NCBI GenBank assembly: GCA_903838565.1
Contig: CAILZB010000017.1
Span: forward strand, 1 to 42,707
Length of the DNA stretch: 42,707 nucleotides
Origin: an uncultured beta proteobacterium
GTDB lineage: Bacteria > Pseudomonadota > Gammaproteobacteria > Burkholderiales > Burkholderiaceae_C
Reading direction: 5' to 3'
Notes under the pieces: model-generated
What the model was told of the DNA's origin: nothing
Database searches by the model: none
The model's input: the letters and a program-made list of their open reading frames with translations, nothing else
Translations under genes and position numbers: made by a program
Shown: one piece after another, positions 30,826-40,000 of the stretch
Layout: the number at the start of each line of letters is the position of its first letter
Position numbering within the stretch: position 1 is the first letter of the stretch

Positions 30826-32127
30826 TTACTTGTTGTTTGCCTGGAACTTGACCAGCAGCTCGTTGCCGCGCTTCACGCCGGAGTCAAGGGCTTCCTTGGC
30901 GGTCTTCTTGCCGGTCCAGATCTGCTCGGTTTCTTCGTCCAGGATCGCGCGGATCTGCACGAAGTTGCCCAGGCGCACGCCACGCGACTTGTCGGTGGTC
31001 TTGCGGATCATCTGGTTCACCGCGACGTCAGTGCCGGGGTTCTTCTTGTAGAAACCCGACTCTTCTGTCAGCTTGAACGCAGCGGTCGTGACGGGAAGGT
31101 AGCCGGTGCGAATATGGCTGGCCGACTGAACCTTGGGGTCCGACAGGAAGGCAAAGAAGTTGGCCACGCCCTTGTAGTGGGCCGCAGTCTTGCCGGACAT
31201 GACCCACAGGCTGGCGCCGCCGATGATGGTGTTTTGCGGCGCGCCCGGGACATCGGGGTAATAGGGCAGCGTGGATTCGGCAAACTTGAACTTCGCATCG
31301 CGCACGATCGTGGCGTAGCTGCCGGACGAACCCACGAACATGGCGCATTCACCCGAGATGAAGGACGAGATGGCCTTGCCGGAGCGTCCCTTGTAGACGA
31401 ACAAGCCCTGCTTGGACATGTTGCCCAGGTTCTCGAAGTGGCGCACGTGCAGCGGTGAGTTGAACTCCAGACGTGCGTCCAGTCCGCCAAAGCCGTTGTT
31501 CTTGCTGGCGTAGGAGGTGTTGTGCCAGGCCGAGAAACTCTCCAGCTGGGCCCAGGTCATCCACGACGTGGTGAACGGACACTGGCTGCCGCTGACCTTG
31601 AGCTTGGCGGCGGCGGAAACCACTTCGGGCCAGGTGGTGGGCGGCTTTTCAGCGTCCAGACCGGCGTTCTTGAAGGCGTCCTTGTTGTAGTAGAAGACGG
31701 TGGTGGAGCTGTTGAACGGGAAGCTCAGCATCTGACCGTTGGGGGCTGTGTAATAGCCCGCGATGGCCGGGATGTAGGCCTTGGGATCGAACTTGACACC
31801 GGCCTCCTTCATGACGTCGGCCACGGGCTTGATGGCGCCCTTGGAGTACATCATGGTGGCTGTACCCACCTCGTAGACCTGCAAGATGTCGGGGGCATTG
31901 CCCGACCGGTAGGCCGCGATGCCGGCGGCGACCGATTGGTCGTATTCGCCCTTGTAGGTGGGGACGATCTTGTAGTCGGTCTGGCTCGCGTTGAACTGCT
32001 TGGCCAGGTCGTTGACCCAATCGTTCAGGGCCCCATCCATGGAATGCCACCACTGAATTTCGGTCTGCGCCTGGACGGGCATGACAGCGGCGGCGACCAG
32101 GGCCACGGCTGCGAGGTATTTCTTCAT
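30826..32127 (-). CDS. ugpB: sn-Glycerol-3-phosphate-binding periplasmic protein UgpB
   Basis: UgpB is the periplasmic solute-binding protein of the importer. The 433-residue precursor begins MKKYLAAVALVAAAVMPVQAQTEI, a Sec signal peptide with cleavage probably after VQA. The mature N-terminus EIQWWHSMDGALNDWVNDLA and PTYKGEYDQSVAAGIAAYRS are hallmark UgpB segments. FTTSWMTWAQLESFSAWHN is also typical. TAGGAG lies 6 bases before the ATG. It is the first gene of ugpBAEC-ugpQ, diverging from the DUF3683 gene over 213 bp. Regulation by phosphate (Pho) would be expected from the family, but I could not identify a clear Pho box. Confidence 0.97.
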   Translation of the reverse strand: MKKYLAAVALVAAAVMPVQAQTEIQWWHSMDGALNDWVNDLAKQFNASQTDYKIVPTYKGEYDQSVAAGIAAYRSGNAPDILQVYEVGTATMMYSKGAIKPVADVMKEAGVKFDPKAYIPAIAGYYTAPNGQMLSFPFNSSTTVFYYNKDAFKNAGLDAEKPPTTWPEVVSAAAKLKVSGSQCPFTTSWMTWAQLESFSAWHNTSYASKNNGFGGLDARLEFNSPLHVRHFENLGNMSKQGLFVYKGRSGKAISSFISGECAMFVGSSGSYATIVRDAKFKFAESTLPYYPDVPGAPQNTIIGGASLWVMSGKTAAHYKGVANFFAFLSDPKVQSASHIRTGYLPVTTAAFKLTEESGFYKKNPGTDVAVNQMIRKTTDKSRGVRLGNFVQIRAILDEETEQIWTGKKTAKEALDSGVKRGNELLVKFQANNK

Positions 32128-32340
32128 GCGAACTCCTAAATGAATGCCTGAGGATAGAAAAGTTTTGTGTCAGTAATATTTAACCCGCTTTTGTGCGAGC
32201 GGCCTACGGGGGTTTCCATGAGGAGGCCGCCGAATCCAGGTTATTTGTCTGCATGTCCCTGGCGCAGCCGGTGAATGCTGCGCTGCGGTAACATTGCCCG
32301 GAGCTGGACTGTCCCGCGCCAGCCCTCACTTTTGAACCTG

Positions 32341-35300
32341 ATGAACGCTCCCCTACCGCTCACCCAAGTCAGCTCGGCCGCAGAGCCTGCGGACCACCCG
32401 CAGCAGCGCATCCGCGAAATACCGTACAACTACACCTCGTTCTCCGACCGCGAGATCGTGATGCGGCTGTTGGGTCCGCGCTGCTGGGAGGTGTTGACGC
32501 AACTGCGCCAGGAGCGGCGCACCGGCCGCTCGGCGCGCATGCTGTACGAGGTGCTGGGCGACATCTGGGTGGTGCAGCGCAACCCCTATCTGCAGGACGA
32601 TCTGCTGGACAATCCGAAGCGCCGCGCGCTGCTGGTGGAAGCGCTGACGCACCGCCTGGGCGAAGTGCAAAAGCGCCGCACGCCGGACCTGGACGCCGAG
32701 CGCGACGCCCTGGTGGGCGAGTTGTACGAGGCGGCAGAGAAGAGCATCCAGGCCTTCGACGCCATGTTTGAAGAGGTGCGCGCGCTGCGGCGTCAAAGCC
32801 AGCGCGTGCTCAAGCGCGTCACCGCCGCCGACAACATCAAGTTCGACGGCCTGAGCCGCGTTTCGCACGTGACCGACGCCACCGACTGGCGCGTCGAGTA
32901 CCCGTTCGTGGTGCTCACGCCCGACACCGAGGCCGAGATGGCGGGTCTGGTGAAGGCCTGTATCGAGCTGGGTCTGAGCATCGTGCCGCGCGGCGGCGGC
33001 ACCGGCTACACCGGCGGCGCCGTGCCCCTGACCTGGAAGAGCGCGGTCATCAACACCGAAAAGCTCGAGGCCATGACCGAGGTGCAGATGCAGCAGCTGC
33101 CGGGGCTGGAGCAGCCGGTGGCCACGGTCTGGACCGAAGCGGGCGTGGTGACGCAGCGCGTGGCCGATGCGGCCGAGCGTGGCGGCTACGTGTTTGCGGT
33201 CGATCCGACCTCGGCCGAGGCGTCCTGCATCGGCGGCAACATCGCCATGAATGCCGGCGGCAAGAAGGCCGTGCTCTGGGGCACGGCGCTGGACAACCTG
33301 GCCTCCTGGCGCATGGTGACGCCGCAGGCGCAGTGGCTGGAAGTCACGCGCCTGAACCACAACCTGGGCAAGATCCACGACGCGCCCGTCGCCAGCTTCG
33401 AGCTCAAGACCTTCAAGGCCGACGGCAAGACGCTGCTGCGCACCGAGCAGCTGGACATCCCGGGTGCGAGCTTTCGCAAGGAAGGCCTGGGCAAGGACGT
33501 GACCGACAAGTTCCTCAGCGGCCTGCCGGGCATCCAGAAGGAAGGCTGCGACGGCCTCATCACCAGCGCGCGCTGGATCGTGCACCGCATGCCGCAGCAC
33601 ACGCGCACCGTGTGCCTGGAGTTTTTCGGCCACGCGCGCAACGCCGTTCCCAGCATCGTCGAGATCAAGGACTTCATGTTCGCGGAACAGAAGCGCAGCG
33701 GCGTCCTTTTGGCGGGACTGGAGCATCTGGACGACCGCTATCTCAAGGCCGTGGGCTACGCCACCAAATCCAAGCGCGGCGGCCTGCCCAAGATGGTGCT
33801 GTTTGGCGACATCGCAGGCGACGACGCCGACGCGGTGGCGCGTGCCACCTCCGAGGTCGTGCGCATCGCGAACTCGCGCAGCGGTGAAGGCTTTGTCGCC
33901 ATCAGCGCCGAGGCGCGCAAGAAGTTCTGGCTGGATCGCAAGCGCACTGCGGCGATCTCCAGGCACACCAACGCCTTCAAGATCAACGAGGACGTGGTGA
34001 TCCCGCTGCCACGCATGGCCGAGTACACCGATGGCATCGAGCGCATCAACATCGAGCTCAGCCTGCAGAACAAGATCCAGCTGTGCGACGCGCTGCAGGA
34101 GTTTCTCGGTCAAGGCAACCTGCCATTGGGTCGGCACGACGACGCCAGTGAAATCCCCTCGCCCGAGATGTTGCAGGAGCGCGTCGATCAGGCGCTGACG
34201 CTGGTGACTGAGGTGCGTGCGCTGTGGCAGGGCTGGCTCGATGGTGTGGAGATCCTGTTCCCGCAGTTGCAGGAGCACAGCCTGCGCGCGAGCTGGAAGA
34301 CGCAGCTGCGCGCGCCGCTGCAGGACATCTTCACCGGCGGCATGTTTGCGCCCATCCTGAGCGAGTGCAACGCCATCCATCAGCGCGTGCTCAAGGGCCG
34401 CGTCTGGGCCGCGCTGCACATGCACGCGGGCGACGGCAATGTGCACACCAATCTGCCGGTGAACAGCGACGACTACGCCATGCTGCAAAGCGCGCACGGC
34501 GCGGTCAAACGCATCATGGCGCTGGCGCGTTCGCTCGACGGCGTGATCTCGGGTGAGCACGGTATCGGCATCACCAAGCTCGAATATTTGAGCGACGCCG
34601 AGCTCCAGCCCTTCGCCGACTACAAGCAGCGCATCGACCCTGAAGGGCGCTTCAACAAGGGCAAGCTGCTGCGCAATAAGGCGCCTGCAATCCTGGCAAG
34701 TTTGGCGGCAGGAGCCGATTCGCCGCTGGGCCGCCCCGAGGCGAATCAGCCCCCTCGGGGGGCAGCGACCCGCGAAGCGGCGGAGCGTGGGGGTGTGCTG
34801 AATGCGGATCTGACGAACGCCTACACCCCCAGCTTCGGCCTGATGGGGCACGAGTCGCTGATCATGCAGCAGTCCGACATCGGCGCCATCGCCGACAGCG
34901 TGAAGGACTGCCTGCGCTGCGGCAAGTGCAAGCCGGTGTGCGCCACGCATGTGCCGCGCGCTAACCTGCTGTACAGCCCGCGCAACAAGATCCTGGCGAC
35001 CTCCTTGCTGGTGGAGGCCTTTCTGTACGAGGAGCAGACGCGCCGCGGCATCTCGATCAAGCACTGGCAGGAGTTCGAGGACGTGGCCGATCACTGCACG
35101 GTGTGCCACAAATGTCTGAAGCCGTGCCCGGTGGACATCGACTTTGGCGATGTGTCCATGAACATGCGCAACCTGCTGCGCAAGATGGGCAAGAAGAGCT
35201 TCCGCCCGGCCGGGGCGGCAGCGATGTTCCTGCTCAACGCCACGAACCCGCAGACCATCAGAATAGCGCGCTCCGTCATGGTGAACGTCGGCATGCGCGC

Positions 35301-36324
35301 GCAACGTTGGGCGCACGATCTGCTCAAACTGGTGGCACGCCAGCAGACCAAGGCACCGCCGGCCACGGTGGGAACGGCGCCGCTGAAGGAGCAGGTGATC
35401 CACTTCATCAACAAGAAGCTTCCCGGCGGCCTGCCCAAGAAGACGGCTCGTGCGCTGCTCGACATCGAGGACAAGGCCTACGTTCCCATCATCCGCGACC
35501 CTCAAGCCACCAACTCGGAAACCGAGGCCGTGTTCTATTTCCCCGGTTGCGGCTCCGAGCGCCTGTTCTCGCAGGTCGGTCTGGCGACGCAGGCCATGCT
35601 CTGGCACGCCGGAGTGCAGACCGTGCTGCCACCCGGTTATCTTTGCTGCGGCTATCCGCAGCGCGGTGCCGGGCAGTTCGACAAGGCGGAGAAGATCATC
35701 ACCGACAACCGGGTGCTGTTCCACCGTGTCGCGAACACGCTGAACTACCTCGACATCAAGACCGTGGTGGTGAGCTGCGGCACCTGTTACGACCAATTGC
35801 AGGGCTACGAGTTCGACAAGATATTCCCGGGCTGCCGCATCATCGACATCCACGAGTACCTGCTGGGCAAAGGCATCACGCTGCAGAACAAGGGCGGCGG
35901 TTACCTCTTTCATGACCCCTGCCACAGCCCGATGAAGCTGCAGGACCCGATGAAGACAGTCAAGGCCCTGCTGGGCGAGGGCGTCATCAAGTCGGATCGC
36001 TGCTGCGGTGAATCCGGAACGCTGAGCCTGAACCGCCCCGACATCTCGACCCAGGTGCGCTTTCGCAAGGAGGAGGAAATCATGAAGGGCGAGGCCGCGC
36101 TGCGCGAGCAGGGGCTGGTCGGCGCAAAAGAGAACGTGAAGATGCTGACCTCCTGCCCGGCCTGTCTGCAGGGACTGAGCCGTTTTGGCGAGGACCTGGA
36201 CAACGGCCTGCTGGAGGCCGACTACATCGTGGTCGAGATGGCCCGGCAGATCCTGGGCGAGAACTGGATGCCGCAGTACGTGGCGGCGGCCAACAGCGGC
36301 GGCATCGAGCGCGTTCTGGTCTAG
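32341..36324 (+). CDS. DUF3683 FAD/FMN-linked oxidase fused to 4Fe-4S and CCG domains (GlcD/GlpC-like)
   Basis: A 1327-residue fusion oxidoreductase. In order: a DUF3683 region (about 1-180; [20 protein letters not shown]), a FAD_binding_4 domain ([15 protein letters not shown] near 216), and a FAD-oxidase C-terminal domain ([12 protein letters not shown] near 694, [13 protein letters not shown]). Two 4Fe-4S motifs follow (Cys857/860/863/867 and Cys919/922/925/929), then two heterodisulphide-reductase-like CCG domains (CCGYPQRG near 1102, [10 protein letters not shown] near 1221). It likely oxidises a 2-hydroxy acid such as D-lactate or glycolate into the quinone pool; the substrate is unproven. 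Residues about 793-820, between the flavin and Fe-S halves, are encoded by a palindromic repeat. The ATG at 32341 is chosen because an in-frame upstream codon at 32275 adds an unconserved tail. The HIT gene follows. Confidence 0.93.
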   Translation: MNAPLPLTQVSSAAEPADHPQQRIREIPYNYTSFSDREIVMRLLGPRCWEVLTQLRQERRTGRSARMLYEVLGDIWVVQRNPYLQDDLLDNPKRRALLVEALTHRLGEVQKRRTPDLDAERDALVGELYEAAEKSIQAFDAMFEEVRALRRQSQRVLKRVTAADNIKFDGLSRVSHVTDATDWRVEYPFVVLTPDTEAEMAGLVKACIELGLSIVPRGGGTGYTGGAVPLTWKSAVINTEKLEAMTEVQMQQLPGLEQPVATVWTEAGVVTQRVADAAERGGYVFAVDPTSAEASCIGGNIAMNAGGKKAVLWGTALDNLASWRMVTPQAQWLEVTRLNHNLGKIHDAPVASFELKTFKADGKTLLRTEQLDIPGASFRKEGLGKDVTDKFLSGLPGIQKEGCDGLITSARWIVHRMPQHTRTVCLEFFGHARNAVPSIVEIKDFMFAEQKRSGVLLAGLEHLDDRYLKAVGYATKSKRGGLPKMVLFGDIAGDDADAVARATSEVVRIANSRSGEGFVAISAEARKKFWLDRKRTAAISRHTNAFKINEDVVIPLPRMAEYTDGIERINIELSLQNKIQLCDALQEFLGQGNLPLGRHDDASEIPSPEMLQERVDQALTLVTEVRALWQGWLDGVEILFPQLQEHSLRASWKTQLRAPLQDIFTGGMFAPILSECNAIHQRVLKGRVWAALHMHAGDGNVHTNLPVNSDDYAMLQSAHGAVKRIMALARSLDGVISGEHGIGITKLEYLSDAELQPFADYKQRIDPEGRFNKGKLLRNKAPAILASLAAGADSPLGRPEANQPPRGAATREAAERGGVLNADLTNAYTPSFGLMGHESLIMQQSDIGAIADSVKDCLRCGKCKPVCATHVPRANLLYSPRNKILATSLLVEAFLYEEQTRRGISIKHWQEFEDVADHCTVCHKCLKPCPVDIDFGDVSMNMRNLLRKMGKKSFRPAGAAAMFLLNATNPQTIRIARSVMVNVGMRAQRWAHDLLKLVARQQTKAPPATVGTAPLKEQVIHFINKKLPGGLPKKTARALLDIEDKAYVPIIRDPQATNSETEAVFYFPGCGSERLFSQVGLATQAMLWHAGVQTVLPPGYLCCGYPQRGAGQFDKAEKIITDNRVLFHRVANTLNYLDIKTVVVSCGTCYDQLQGYEFDKIFPGCRIIDIHEYLLGKGITLQNKGGGYLFHDPCHSPMKLQDPMKTVKALLGEGVIKSDRCCGESGTLSLNRPDISTQVRFRKEEEIMKGEAALREQGLVGAKENVKMLTSCPACLQGLSRFGEDLDNGLLEADYIVVEMARQILGENWMPQYVAAANSGGIERVLV
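34717..34795 (+). repeat. Intergenic-type palindromic repeat translated inside the DUF3683 gene
   Basis: Inverted repeat GATTCGCC (34717-34724)/GGCGAATC (34740-34747), then the palindrome CCCCCTCGGGGGG, then the hairpin CCGCGAAGCGG, ending AGCGTGGGGGTG. I recall closely similar sequence as a frequent intergenic repeat in Comamonadaceae. Here it is read through in frame, giving [20 protein letters not shown] and so on. Confidence 0.75.
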
Positions 36325-36342
36325 CCGGGAACAAGCCACGCC

Positions 36343-36777
36343 ATGACGACTCCCGCCTGCCCGTTGTGCGACGCCCCGGGTGGAGCGCTCGTCTTTCAGG
36401 CCGAGAAGTTCCGCGTGATACGCGCCGAGGAGGCGGGCTTTCCCGCCTTCTACCGAGTCGTGTGGAGCGAGCACGTGGCCGAGTTCTCCGATCTGTCCGA
36501 TGCCCATCAAGTGTTGTGCATGCAGGCCGTGACCGTGGTCGAGCGGACATTGCGCGACGTCCTTGAGCCCACCAAGATCAACCTTGCCGCGTTGGGCAAC
36601 GTCGTGCCGCATCTGCACTGGCATGTCATCGCCCGCTTCGATTGGGACAGCCACTTCCCTGCGCCGGTGTGGGCGCAGGCGCTGCGCGAAGCAGCGCCGC
36701 AAAGACTGGGCGCGCTGCAACAGCGGCGTGGCGTGCTGGAGCAGACGCTGGTGCAGCGACTCGCCTTGCTGCGCTGA
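36343..36777 (+). CDS. HIT-family protein (histidine triad hydrolase)
   Basis: A 144-residue HIT protein with the triad HLHWHVI (His90, His92, His94), used to hydrolyse nucleoside phosphoramidates or dinucleoside polyphosphates; the actual substrate is unknown. The N-terminus has a CPLC pair (Cys6, Cys9) that may bind zinc with other residues. RVIRAEEAGFPAFYRVVWSEHVAEFSDL is typical of the betaproteobacterial family. It starts 18 bp after the DUF3683 stop and is probably cotranscribed. The 267 bp that follow contain no gene I can support, and include a more A/T-rich stretch from about 36905. Confidence 0.93.
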   Translation: MTTPACPLCDAPGGALVFQAEKFRVIRAEEAGFPAFYRVVWSEHVAEFSDLSDAHQVLCMQAVTVVERTLRDVLEPTKINLAALGNVVPHLHWHVIARFDWDSHFPAPVWAQALREAAPQRLGALQQRRGVLEQTLVQRLALLR

Positions 36778-36945
36778 ACTCGCCCGGGTCGATCGTGGCG
36801 GCCACGCCGGCGGATGCCATCCCGGCGCTGACCGAGGGGCGCAGCATGTCCCGTATTTCCGACTCCTGAACGGTGACGTGACTGACGTCGGCGCTCCGGT
36901 CATGTGTTGCAAAGTTGGCAATATGCATTGATAAGTGGGGTTGGC

Positions 36946-36976
36946 TTGTCATATTGGGTAGTCACTTCGATATGAT
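36946..36976 (+). promoter_or_regulatory. Candidate promoter of the adhesin/FecR pair
   Basis: TTGTCA (36946-36951) and TATGAT (36971-36976) separated by 19 bp, in a locally A/T-rich stretch upstream of the adhesin gene. The spacing is longer than optimal, so this is tentative. Confidence 0.3.
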
Positions 36977-37044
36977 GTTGTTAGCATGCGATGGTGAGGG
37001 TCGGAAGCTTTGTTGCGCCGAGACGCCTCTCGTGGGAGTTCAAC

Positions 37045-40000
37045 ATGTTGGCCATCAAACCTGCTTCACCGCCTCGCCGGGACATGCCGGTGCGTTGCGC
37101 GTTGCGCGTGGGCCGCTGCATTCTTCGACCCAGGGCGATTGCGCTGGCACTGGCTTTTGCCCTGCAGCCGCTGTGGGCCCAGACGGCTTCGGTCGGCATG
37201 GCCAATTTGCTGGTTCGTGGCCTGGCCCAGCCCGCCGGGGCGGGCGTGGTTCTTCCCGCAGGCGGCACGGCGGTCATGGGCCAGGCCAGCTTTGACACCA
37301 GCAAACCCAACGCACTGTGGGTGACAACGCACAACGCAGCCGGAACGCGGCAATCGGTCATCAACTGGCAGAGCTTTTCCATCGGCGCGGGCGGCGCCAC
37401 GTACTTCCAACAGCCCGACGCCGCAAGCACCTCGATCAACCGGGTCATCAGCAACACGCCGACGCTGATCCTGGGCACGCTGGGGTCCAACGGCAAACTG
37501 GTGCTGGTGAACCAGTCGGGAATAGCTGTGGGCGCCGGAGCGGCCGTGGACACGGCAGGCTTTACCGCCTCCACGCTGCAACTCAGCGACGCAGACGCCG
37601 CAGCGGGACGAATGCGCTTTGGCGGGCCCTCAGCCGATACATCCGCAACACCCGGTATTTCGGTGCAGGGGCAAATCGTTGCGCGTCAGGGCGACGTGGT
37701 GCTGGTGGCGCCGATGGTGTCGACTGGCGAGCGCGCCCTGATTCAGGCGCCCAACGGCAACACGGTGCTGGCTGCAGGGCGGCAGGTGGAAATCAGCGGC
37801 CGCGGGCTCGAAGGCATCGCGCTGCTGGCCCAGGCACCGAGCGACCAGGTGCTGAACCTGGGGACGCTGCAGGGGAATGCGGTCGGCATTTTTGCCGGCA
37901 CCCTCACGCACAGCGGATGGATTCAGGCCACGCAGATCACGCAGGACGGCGCTCGCGTGCTGCTCAAGGCCAGCGGCGACGCCATCGTCAACGCCAAGGC
38001 GCGGATTCTGGCCACGGGCGATGTGGGTGGCAACGTGCAGGTGCTGGGGCAGCGCGTGGCGCTGCTGGATCAGGCAGGAATTGACGCTTCGGGCACGCAT
38101 GGCGGCGGCACGGTGCTGGTCGGCGGTGACTACCACGGCAGCAACCCTGCCGTTTCCAACGCCCGCATGACCTACGTGGGATCGGATGTGCGCATTACTG
38201 CGGACGCGATCGAGCGCGGCGCGGGTGGCAAGGTGGTGGTGTGGGCCGATGAGGCCACGCGCATGCATGGGATCATCTCCGCCAGGGGCGGCGCGGCAGG
38301 AGGCGCGGGCGGCTTTGTCGAGACCTCGGGGCAGCAGTTTCTGGACGTTGAAGGCGCGCGCGTGCTGGCGTCGGGCGCACCGGGAACGGCTGGAACCTGG
38401 CTGCTCGATCCGAATGACGTCGAGATCATCCACAAGCTCAACGCGGCTTCGGATGCCAACATCTCTCCGGGCACCCCGTTTTCGCCACCGAGCAACGCCG
38501 CGAATTCCAAAATTTCCGACTTCACCTTGAACCAGGCGCTGAACAGTTCAACCAACGTGTCGCTCTCGACCAACAATACCGGCAGCGCGGGCACTGGCAA
38601 CATCGATGTGGATTCGAATGCGGTGATCCAGTTGAGCACCGGCGTGGGCAATACCAGCCTGACGCTGAACGCCCACCACGACATCCACCTCCAGGGAACG
38701 ATCAAGAATTCCTCGGCCAGCAACGCCCTCGCGCTGAACTTGAACGCGGACACAGGCAGCGTCGGCGGCAAGGTGGAGGTCAACAGCGGCGACAACGTGC
38801 TGTTCGATGGAGGGACGAAAGGGTTGACGGTCAGTGTATTGGGCGGCAATGCCTGGACCAATTCCGGCACCGTCACACTCGGCAGCAACAGCACGATCCG
38901 GTTGTACGACGGAACATCGGTGGCGAGTTTCAGCAACCTGGCCGGTGCAGTCCTGAATGACAACTCCAGTGCCGCCTTGTCGATCGTCAGCGACCCAACG
39001 CGCAACGGATCCTTGAGCAACAGCGGCGCCATCAACGCCCAGGGCGGCGGCACCTGGGCGACAAAATTTGACCAGAGCGCGGGCGCCATACTGAATGTGC
39101 AGGGCGGTTTGACCCTGCAGAACCTGGACGTGGCACACGGTACCGTGAACATCGCCGTCGGCAAGACCCTGCTGATTTCCGACAATTTCGGGGGCTCGGA
39201 CAAGTTCCAGAGCAGCACGATCAATGGTCCGGGGAGCTTGCCGATCGGGCAGGGCGCGTCCGGCGCCACGCCATCACTCACCTTGAGCAGCGTCACCAGC
39301 AGCGGGCTCACGGTCCTGGCGGCGGGTCAGGGAACGGTGTCCTTCAGCGGGACCAATGCTTTTGCCAGCAGCAACTTCTTCAATCAGTCCAGCGCAAGTC
39401 CGAACTGGACCGTGCCTGCGGCGACGTACACCGGCGCGGTGCAATGGTGGACCTCGGGCGCTTTGAATCTCGCCGCCAATTTGCAGAGCGACGGCAACGT
39501 CACGTTAGGCGCGGGCTGGAACGGCAGTCTCGTCGCGCCCGCCAGCGCCGCTGCGCCGGGTGCGGCGCTGAACGTCAACCAGAGCATCAAAAGCACCGCA
39601 GGCAATGTGTCGCTGCAGGCCGGCGACAGCATCAACGTCTCCAGCAACATCACGGCCAACGGCACGGTCGAACTTCGGGCCAACAACCTGACCCTGAATG
39701 GCACGGTGATGACCGCATCGGGGAATGGCGACGCCATCGTGCTGGACGCAGGCACGGGCCATTTCACGAACAGCGCCGGCGCCGGCGCCCTGAATGCACC
39801 CAGCGGCCGCTGGCTCGTGTATTCCAACGATCCGGCCAGCGACAACCGCGGCGGTCTGGTCTATGACTTCAAGCAGTACGGCACGAGCCATGGCGGTGCC
39901 ATTCTGGGCGCCGGCAACGGCTTCATCTATACCTTGAGTCCCACGCTGAATGCGACGCTCAGCGGAGCCGCCAACCGGACCTACGACGGCAGCAATGTGG

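Noticed and set aside
32353..36921. A 1522-codon open frame on the minus strand opposite the DUF3683 gene
   Set aside because: Same reason: long antisense frames are common in high-GC genes with strong third-position bias. The plus-strand protein has complete FAD and Fe-S motifs.
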